DNA of 7,800 nt. Source: UBA1275 sp038124025. GTDB taxonomy: Bacteria > Bacteroidota > Rhodothermia > Balneolales > Balneolaceae. The stretch is taken from assembly GCA_038124025.1 (NCBI GenBank), contig JAYPBC010000050.1:1-7800 (forward strand). The letters run 5' to 3'. The notes under the pieces were generated by a model that was not told the origin of the DNA, searched no databases, and saw nothing but the letters and a program-made list of their open reading frames with translations. This document shows positions 1 through 5,153 of this stretch, in pieces. The translations under genes and the position numbers were made by a program. The first letter of the stretch is position 1; the number at the start of each line of letters is the position of its first letter.

Positions 1-1
1 T

Positions 2-1036
2 GGTAATGCATGGATTGGTGATTTCAGCCATTTACTATTAGCAAATATTGGAGTAGATGAGGTAAGTGGAAGTATACCCACCTTACTTTTTGTCGTGTTT
101 CAAGGCACCTTTGCCGCTATTGCTGTTGCAATTGTGAGTGGTTCTGTCATTGAACGGGTTCGATTCTCTACTTGGGGTATATTTTCAATTCTTTGGGTTT
201 TGGCCGTCTATGCGCCTGTTGCGCATTGGGTCTGGGGTGGAGGATTTCTAAGTAATGCTGGAGAGATGGATTTTGCTGGAGGAACTGTTATACATATTAA
301 TGCGGGTATAGCAGGCCTAGTCCTCTCCTATTTGGTTGGAAAGAGAAAGGGTCATGGAATGGAAGAAGTGCGTAAGCCCTCCTCTATCAAATTTATGGTA
401 TTAGGATCTGCTTTGCTTTGGTTTGGCTGGTTTGGCTTTAATGGTGGAAGTCAGCTAGCTGCAGATGGTATTGCAGCGAATGCCTTATTGGTCACCAACA
501 TTGCGGCTACAGCAGGGGCGTTAATCTGGTTGACTATTGAATGGTTTATCGTAAAAAAACCTACTCTTATTGGAATGGCTTCAGGTGCTATTTCCGGATT
601 GGTAGGAATAACTCCCGCATCGGGTTTTGTTGATGCTTCAGGGGCACTTGCTATTGGAATTATATCAGGTTTAATAGGTTATTGGGGTGTAGTACACCTT
701 AAATCAATGATGAACCATGATGACACATTAGACGCATTTGGGATTCATGGATTGGTTGGAATAGCAGGTGCCCTGCTAACAGGAGTATTTGCCAACCCAG
801 CTGTAAATGGAGGAGCAGGTTTACTATACGGCAACCCTGCTCAACTTTGGATACAAGCAAAAGCTGTAATTATAGTTATCCTTTTTTCCGCTGTAGCTAC
901 CGCCATTGTTTGGAAACTATCTGAGTTAATTACCCGTGGTGGTAGAATTGATGAAGACTTAGAATTAGAAGGAATGGATATTGGTTACCATGGCGAGCAT
1001 CACATGGTAGTCGAAGAAGAAAAAATCATTAATTAA
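2..1036 (+). CDS. amt: Ammonium channel (Amt/AmtB family), 5' end outside the window
   Basis: Inner-membrane channel that conducts ammonium/ammonia for nitrogen assimilation. The reading frame is open from base 2, so this is the last 344 codons. A GTG at 95 is internal (the Val before FQGTF), not a start. Family hallmarks are visible: FQGTF carries the outer phenylalanine gate (AmtB F107 equivalent), MDFAGG carries the conserved Asp (D160), and VIHINAG at 293-295 and GIHGLVG at 746-748 carry the twin pore histidines (H168/H318). WFGFNGGS carries the F215 equivalent. The cytoplasmic tail keeps the LEGMDIGYHGE motif that couples to the PII protein in characterised members, then adds a short acidic end. 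By comparison with E. coli AmtB about 75 mature N-terminal residues are missing. No PII gene (glnK) follows, so if present it lies upstream. Family assignment is very secure; the symbol is generic. Confidence 0.96.
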   Translation, partial: GNAWIGDFSHLLLANIGVDEVSGSIPTLLFVVFQGTFAAIAVAIVSGSVIERVRFSTWGIFSILWVLAVYAPVAHWVWGGGFLSNAGEMDFAGGTVIHINAGIAGLVLSYLVGKRKGHGMEEVRKPSSIKFMVLGSALLWFGWFGFNGGSQLAADGIAANALLVTNIAATAGALIWLTIEWFIVKKPTLIGMASGAISGLVGITPASGFVDASGALAIGIISGLIGYWGVVHLKSMMNHDDTLDAFGIHGLVGIAGALLTGVFANPAVNGGAGLLYGNPAQLWIQAKAVIIVILFSAVATAIVWKLSELITRGGRIDEDLELEGMDIGYHGEHHMVVEEEKIIN

Positions 1037-1048
1037 ATCAATTATAAT

Positions 1049-1081
1049 AAAGAGGTACTACAATTTTTTATAGGCCTCTTT
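1049..1081 (+). terminator. Probable rho-independent terminator after the ammonium channel gene
   Basis: Thirteen bases past the amt stop, AAAGAGG (1049-1055) can pair with CCTCTTT (1075-1081), and a G-T pair can extend the stem inward. A pyrimidine tract, CCTTTTT, follows. The loop is long (about 19 bases), so the stem is only moderately convincing. The 9-mer GGCCTCTTT occurs again at 1092-1100 and could pair with the same left arm. It would separate amt transcription from the metal-uptake genes. Confidence 0.5.
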
Positions 1082-1134
1082 CCTTTTTGTTGGCCTCTTT
1101 ATAGTTTCTTTTCATATATTGAGTAACTAAAATT

Positions 1135-1449
1135 ATGAAAAGAGGTATCTGTACATACATCGTTTTGGCCATTGCTGTTTTTTCAGTAATTGGAACAACT
1201 CTGCATTATCATCATTCTTCTGTAGTTTCTGAATCAAACTTAATTTATAAGGTAACAGAAATAGAATTTTGTTGTGCTTTCGCTCACAATCAGGAGATCA
1301 ATACTCTTAATCACTTCTCTGATGATTATGTAATCCAACCTCTCTATTTTTTATCTTTTTTTGTTCAAAAGCCACACATAGACAGTAATATTTACTGCAA
1401 AATATCAGGTAGAGCCCCACCTATAGTACAGTTTAAATTTTTAAGCTGA
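1135..1449 (+). CDS. Small His/Cys-containing exported or membrane-anchored protein, unknown function
   Basis: A 104-residue protein. Residues 7-22 form a hydrophobic N-terminal segment (signal anchor or signal peptide), immediately followed by a potential metal-binding cluster LHYHHS (H24, H26, H27). Further on are a Cys-Cys pair (C46, C47), H51, H60, H81, C88 and a C-terminal RAPP motif (93-96). A leader, a His cluster, a Cys pair and a terminal R-(A/G)-P-P resemble small DUF2946-like proteins found beside metal-linked TonB receptors; this is recollection of family style, not a confirmed match. The ATG at 1135 is the only start that places the hydrophobic segment correctly at the N-terminus, and no strong ribosome binding site is seen. 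Its position just before a His-rich lipoprotein and a ZnuD-like receptor suggests a role in metal handling in the envelope. Function is unproven. Confidence 0.6.
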   Translation: MKRGICTYIVLAIAVFSVIGTTLHYHHSSVVSESNLIYKVTEIEFCCAFAHNQEINTLNHFSDDYVIQPLYFLSFFVQKPHIDSNIYCKISGRAPPIVQFKFLS

Positions 1450-1456
1450 TTATTTA

Positions 1457-1475
1457 TTCACAGGATCTCTGTGAA
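1457..1475. promoter_or_regulatory. Perfect 7-bp inverted repeat between the small protein and lipoprotein genes
   Basis: TTCACAG, a 5-base spacer (GATCT), then CTGTGAA, starting 8 bases after the TGA of the small protein gene. As RNA it forms a 7-bp hairpin, but no T-run follows (the next bases are CAACTAAG), which weakens a terminator reading. As DNA it is a 19-bp palindrome about 95 bases upstream of the lipoprotein start and could bind a dimeric regulator. It does not match the Zur or Fur consensus that I know. Confidence 0.4.
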
Positions 1476-1570
1476 CAACTAAGATTATATTTTCTATTAA
1501 TCCATCAAGATTTATTTGTGGCATTAGTAGAGATAGTTCTTAACTAAACCAAAAACACTCATAATACACT

Positions 1571-1933
1571 ATGAAAAACAATAACTATACCTATTTAAAG
1601 TTTTCGACTTTAATCTTAACCATTGCAATACTTGCATGTTCAAATCCAGCGGACTCCGATCATGATCATGAAGAACACCTTGAGCCAGTCGGATTTGTTC
1701 TAAAAATGAATGGTACAGACCATGTTAAACAAGAAAATGGTACTGTTACAGGTTCATTTACCCTAACAAATGGCAATGAATCAGATCATGTAAATATCTA
1801 TTACATAGATGAAGATGGTGATGAATTCCAACCTCATACAGATGAAGGTTACTCTCTTGCAGCTGAATTTGCCAATTCAGACATGATTGAGTTTGAATCT
1901 GAAGGTGATTGGGGATTTCATTTGCACCCAAAA
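1571..1933 (+). CDS. His-rich outer-membrane lipoprotein, 3' end lost in the assembly gap
   Basis: 121 codons are visible before the N run. A basic N-terminus and hydrophobic stretch (residues 10-22) lead to a lipobox ending ILAC with the lipidated Cys at 23. Ser at +2 and the lack of an inner-membrane retention signal suggest the outer membrane. The mature start is acidic and His-rich, DHDHEEH (H31, H33, H36). Then comes a beta-strand-like domain with repeated acidic/glycine turns (IDEDGDE) and more histidines (H51, H73, H89, H117, H119; FHLHP just before the gap). Similar short His-rich lipoproteins occur directly upstream of ZnuD-like TonB receptors in Bacteroidota relatives, so a zinc/metal capture role is inferred. 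The reading frame nominally continues through the N run to a TGA at 2042-2044, but that end is meaningless because the gap length is not real. The true C-terminus lies in the gap. Confidence 0.8.
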
Positions 1934-2033
1934 NNNNNNNNNNNNNNNNNNNNNNNNNNNNNNNNNNNNNNNNNNNNNNNNNNNNNNNNNNNNNNNNNNN
2001 NNNNNNNNNNNNNNNNNNNNNNNNNNNNNNNNN
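1934..2033. other. Assembly gap (100 N)
   Basis: Exactly 100 N, the usual placeholder for a gap of unknown length. It removes the end of the lipoprotein gene and the start of the receptor gene. The receptor lacks its signal peptide and the first half of its CarboxypepD_reg-like domain, roughly 50-60 residues, and the lipoprotein lacks some C-terminal residues. The real gap is therefore probably longer than 100 bases. Confidence 0.97.
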
Positions 2034-4076
2034 CCAAAAGGTGAATATGAAATTAATGTCAGTAGATTGGGTTATAAAGAAATAAGTATTGATGTGAATC
2101 TAAACGAAGAATTTCATGTCAACTTAGCAATAAAATTATCCCTAAAAACTATTTTTGTAGACTCTTTAGTCGTTTCGGCTGATAATTATAATTCTACATC
2201 TCATTTAACAGGTAGAAGTTATAAGTTATACGGTGATGAAATTAGAAGGAATTTTGGGATCACACTCAGCGAAACCATTTCAAGAATTCCTGGAGTTGAA
2301 ATGCGTTCAAATGGAGTCTCCACAACAAGACCAGTAATCAGAGGCCTTGACGGCTACCGGGTTCAATTACGGTTAGATGGAAATATTATGCAAGATGTTT
2401 CTGCAACTTACTCTGATCATGCTGTAACAATGAATTCGGATAATGCCATTGAAATTGATATCGTTAAAGGACCAGATGCTCTACAATATGGCAGTAATAT
2501 GGTGGGCGGTATAGTTAATGTGATCAAAAACATAATACCCAACTCAATGCCAAATAAATTAAATGGAGTAATCTCAATGTCGGGTGATTTAGCAGCTCCT
2601 GGTGGAGGTTTAGGCATTCAAACTAATATTCCCCTTGAATCTAAGTCATTGTCTGTTGGTTTAGATTTGAACGGGAGATACCATTTGGATCAAATTACCC
2701 CAATTGGTACTATTAAAAATACGTATAATCAACATACTGACAACACTATTGGGCTAACTAAATTTACTAAATGGGGATATATAGGTGGTTCTTTTAACTC
2801 ATTTTTGTCTAACTATGGTGTTACACCAAATGACAAAGGGCATCTAGAAGGTGTTGATATTGAATTGGAAAAATATAGTTTCAACGTTAGATCAGAGATT
2901 TATCCAAAATTTGATAAAATCACTCGATTTAAAATTGACTACAATTATTCTAACTACTTTCATTTAGAATTAGAGAGTCAAGTTCCAAGAATAATTGGGA
3001 TGGAATTTGGACAAACAAATCATTCCTTAAATTTTTCAGGTAATAACAATACGTTAGGTTTTTTTGACGAAGGAATTTTTGGAATAGACTATACCTATAC
3101 CGATTACTTGGTTAATGGTGCGGGTACACCACACTCGGAGTCAAATGATATAGGGGCTTTTTTGGTACAAGAGATTGATTTTAATAAATTTAATTTAAAG
3201 ATAGGTTCGAGATTCGACTACGCAAATAGGAATCCAAAAGTTCGTAAAATAAGTGACTTAATTGGTAAACTGGAATCAAAAAATTATTATGCTTTAAGTG
3301 GCTCAATTAGTAGCACCATAATGTTATCAGAACAACAAACTGTCAGTTTTTTGTCTGCCAGAACATTCAGACCACCTAGTTTGGATGAACTTTTTTCTGA
3401 AGGCCCTCATCTCGCTTCTTATTCTTTTGATATTGGAAATACAAACTTAAAGTCAGAAAGAGCATGGACTTCAGAAATCAATTACGAATTCATGAGTTCT
3501 AGAATGATGGTTTTTGCTTCGGTATTCAGAAATTATTTTGACAGCTACAACTTTTTTATGAATACCAATCAAACTTCAAATCGTTATCCTGATTTGTATT
3601 ATTACCAAGTTAAAGGTGTGGAAGCTGAGATGATGGGATTTGAAGGAGAATTATATTTTAGTATAACGAATAAACAATCTATTAAGTCCTCATTTAGCTA
3701 TATTAAATCAGACTTTAGAGAAGATGTGAATTCCAGTTTTAAGCCAATTCCATTTACGCCACCTCTCAAAATATCTACCGAATATATTCTCAACTTTACA
3801 AATGGTAATACTGGGGTCATCTACACATATAGTGACAAGCAAGACAGAGTTGGGGAATTTGAAACAATTACCGAAGGTTACAACAAGCTTGATTTTTATC
3901 TACAGTACAATCTTTTTAATAAAAAGAATTCATTAAAAGCTTCATCCTTTAGTACACTTTCAATAAACGTGCAGAATATTTTCAACACCGAATACTATAA
4001 TCATCTATCCAGAATTAAAGATCTTATGCCTGAAATGGGTAGAAGATTTATGATTTCTTACAAAATTTATTATTAG
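2034..4076 (+). CDS. TonB-dependent outer-membrane receptor, ZnuD-like (zinc/metal uptake), 5' end lost in gap
   Basis: 680 codons remain; the start and signal peptide lie in the gap. Numbering from the first visible codon, residues 1-30 are the end of a CarboxypepD_reg-like domain (GEYEINVSRLGYKEISIDV). Residues 43-49 (DSLVVSA) occupy the TonB-box/plug boundary. The plug spans about 65-170, with LSETISRIPGVEMRSNG, RPVIRGLDGYRVQLRLDG and IVKGPDALQYGSNMVGGIVNVI. The remainder is a 22-strand-type barrel ending in an aromatic residue (RRFMISYKIYY). The plug signature DVSATYSDHAV, the barrel stretch YFHLELES and the motif RTFRPPSLDELFSEGPHLASYSF recall the ZnuD-like class that imports zinc and related metals. 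Substrate is inferred; no long His-rich loop like that of neisserial ZnuD is present. It is downstream of the His-rich lipoprotein, and its TAG overlaps the next gene's GTG. It acts with TonB-ExbBD, which is not in the window. Confidence 0.93.
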   Translation, partial: PKGEYEINVSRLGYKEISIDVNLNEEFHVNLAIKLSLKTIFVDSLVVSADNYNSTSHLTGRSYKLYGDEIRRNFGITLSETISRIPGVEMRSNGVSTTRPVIRGLDGYRVQLRLDGNIMQDVSATYSDHAVTMNSDNAIEIDIVKGPDALQYGSNMVGGIVNVIKNIIPNSMPNKLNGVISMSGDLAAPGGGLGIQTNIPLESKSLSVGLDLNGRYHLDQITPIGTIKNTYNQHTDNTIGLTKFTKWGYIGGSFNSFLSNYGVTPNDKGHLEGVDIELEKYSFNVRSEIYPKFDKITRFKIDYNYSNYFHLELESQVPRIIGMEFGQTNHSLNFSGNNNTLGFFDEGIFGIDYTYTDYLVNGAGTPHSESNDIGAFLVQEIDFNKFNLKIGSRFDYANRNPKVRKISDLIGKLESKNYYALSGSISSTIMLSEQQTVSFLSARTFRPPSLDELFSEGPHLASYSFDIGNTNLKSERAWTSEINYEFMSSRMMVFASVFRNYFDSYNFFMNTNQTSNRYPDLYYYQVKGVEAEMMGFEGELYFSITNKQSIKSSFSYIKSDFREDVNSSFKPIPFTPPLKISTEYILNFTNGNTGVIYTYSDKQDRVGEFETITEGYNKLDFYLQYNLFNKKNSLKASSFSTLSINVQNIFNTEYYNHLSRIKDLMPEMGRRFMISYKIYY

Positions 4077-4534
4077 TGATTTACCAATCATACCTAGAAA
4101 CACCAATAGGTTTCATGAGGATACTATCAAACGGAAACCAATTAATTAATTTAAGTTTTCAAGAGACAGATGGACCAGAGGATCCTGATCAGATCACGGA
4201 ATGGACCAAAACACAATTATCAGAATATTTTACTGGTACTAGGACTTTTTTCAATATACCATTACTGCTAGAAGGTTCTGAGTTTGAATCGTGTGTATGG
4301 AATGCATTACAACAAATCCCATATGGCACAACTATTTCGTATAAATCACTTGCTAAGCAAATTGATCGCCCAAATGGAATGCAGGCAGTTGGTAGCGCTA
4401 ACGGAAGAAATCCATTAGCAGTTATTGTACCCTGCCACCGGGTCATTGGTCACAATGGAGATCTGAAAGGCTATGCTGGTGGTATAGAACGAAAAAAATG
4501 GTTATTAAAGCACGAAAACTCGTTACTAATCTAA
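4076..4534 (+). CDS. ogt: Methylated-DNA--protein-cysteine methyltransferase (O6-alkylguanine repair)
   Basis: A 152-residue suicide repair protein that transfers alkyl groups from O6-alkylguanine or O4-alkylthymine to its own cysteine. The active site PCHRV is at 119-123 (C120, H121). The DNA-binding half also has IPYGTTISY (Y89, equivalent to human Y114), the Asn hinge N112, and GYAGG..RKKWLLKHE with E147 (human E172). The position of the DNA-intercalating arginine finger (human R128, 17 residues before the Cys, usually in RAVG) is Gln103 here. Length fits a compact Ogt without an Ada regulatory domain. The start is GTG at 4076: the next in-frame stop upstream is at 4040, no ATG lies between, and MIYQSYLETPIG reads as a normal Ogt N-terminus. 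The GTG shares its G with the receptor's TAG stop (TAGTG), implying translational coupling. Cytoplasmic. Confidence 0.95.
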   Translation: MIYQSYLETPIGFMRILSNGNQLINLSFQETDGPEDPDQITEWTKTQLSEYFTGTRTFFNIPLLLEGSEFESCVWNALQQIPYGTTISYKSLAKQIDRPNGMQAVGSANGRNPLAVIVPCHRVIGHNGDLKGYAGGIERKKWLLKHENSLLI

Positions 4535-4559
4535 CTATTTTCCGCCATTTCACACGATT

Positions 4560-4585
4560 ATTGGTTAATTTTAAATTAAACCAAT
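4560..4585. promoter_or_regulatory. Imperfect 26-bp palindrome upstream of the PepSY gene
   Basis: Arms ATTGGTT (4560-4566) and AACCAAT (4579-4585) are perfect, with an AT-only centre; 11 of 13 symmetric positions pair. It starts 26 bases after the ogt stop and ends 46 bases before the PepSY start. It could be an operator for a dimeric regulator or a weak hairpin after ogt; no T-run follows, so I favour the operator. It does not look like the Zur or Fur consensus that I know. Confidence 0.4.
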
Positions 4586-4586
4586 T

Positions 4587-4606
4587 TATACCACTCTATA
4601 CCACTC
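4587..4606. repeat. Tandem duplication of the 10-mer TATACCACTC
   Basis: Two exact, abutting copies (4587-4596 and 4597-4606), beginning 2 bases after the palindrome. The 10-base period is close to one helical turn, so both copies face the same side of the DNA, as tandem regulator sites often do. They end 25 bases before the PepSY start. A TATAAT hexamer lies at 4615-4620, but it is so close to the ATG that it would give an almost leaderless mRNA, so I do not call it a promoter. Replication slippage is the simple alternative. Confidence 0.55.
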
Positions 4607-4631
4607 AAAAAATTTATAATTAAGCGAAAAA

Positions 4632-5147
4632 ATGCATAAATGGCACTCAAGAAGAGATACAAGAAAAATACATCGGTGGGGTGCTTTTTTGGTTTCCATA
4701 CCTTTTTTAGTTGTTATTGTAACAGGTATAATATTACAGTTAAAAAAGGAAGTTGAATGGATACAACCTAAAACTGAGGAGGTTGCCATAGATACTCTTT
4801 CAATAAATTTTAGCGATATTTTAAGTATTAGTCAGGGAATACTAGAAGCACAAATCGAAGATTGGTCAGACATAGATCGCTTAGATGTACGGCCAGATAA
4901 AGGAATTGTGAAAGTTCGAGCAAAAAACAAATGGGAAATTCAGTTAGACTTGGAAAAAGGTACTATACTAAAAACAGCCTTTAGAAGATCGGACATTATT
5001 GAACAGCTTCATGATGGATCTTGGTTTCACGATGCAGCCAAATTATGGGTATTCCTTCCTGCTGGTATCATTGTCTTAATCCTTTGGCTAAGTGGGATGT
5101 ACTTATTTTTTGTCCCCATCTTAGCCAAAAGATCTCGCAAGAGCTGA
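4632..5147 (+). CDS. Short PepSY-type membrane protein (PepSY_TM-like), possible envelope reductase component
   Basis: 171 residues. A basic, His-bearing N-terminus (HKWHSRRDTRKIHRW) leads into the first membrane helix (about 17-36). An extracytoplasmic domain of about 100 residues follows, with a PepSY-like pattern (IDRLDVRPDKGIVKVRAKNKWEIQLDLEKG, then SDIIEQLHDGSWF). A second helix (137-162) and a basic tail (KRSRKS) end the protein, so both termini should be cytoplasmic. The IHRW before helix 1 and the LHDG before helix 2 are typical of PepSY_TM proteins, some of which are haem-containing reductases in siderophore-iron uptake; H14, H127 and H133 are candidate ligands. Those proteins usually have four helices; this one has two. 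Its place after a TonB receptor supports a role in metal uptake, but which metal and reaction are unknown. The start has an AT-rich leader without a clear Shine-Dalgarno sequence. Confidence 0.85.
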   Translation: MHKWHSRRDTRKIHRWGAFLVSIPFLVVIVTGIILQLKKEVEWIQPKTEEVAIDTLSINFSDILSISQGILEAQIEDWSDIDRLDVRPDKGIVKVRAKNKWEIQLDLEKGTILKTAFRRSDIIEQLHDGSWFHDAAKLWVFLPAGIIVLILWLSGMYLFFVPILAKRSRKS

Positions 5148-5153
5148 GTATTT

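Noticed and set aside
95..1036. GTG at 95 as the start of the ammonium channel
   Set aside because: The frame is open back to base 2 and encodes family-typical sequence (GNAWIGDF) upstream; the gene simply enters from outside the window.
1887..2033. Receptor start at the ATG at 1887 reading through the N run
   Set aside because: The visible codons are an out-of-frame reading of the lipoprotein gene and do not form a signal peptide; the link exists only because N was placed for 100 bases.
2417..2617. Minus-strand open frame inside the receptor gene
   Set aside because: Lies wholly opposite the conserved plug region, with no motif of its own.
4189..4446. Minus-strand open frame opposite ogt
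   Set aside because: Antisense to the active-site region of a well-recognised gene; composition is a mirror of that coding sequence.
4615..4620. TATAAT hexamer as a promoter -10 box for the PepSY gene
   Set aside because: Only 11 bases from the ATG, common by chance in AT-rich DNA, and without a matching -33/-35 element; this type of organism usually uses a different -7 motif.
4586..4789. Minus-strand open frame covering the ogt-PepSY spacer
   Set aside because: Overlaps the start and first helix of the PepSY gene; no recognisable protein features beyond chance hydrophobic residues.
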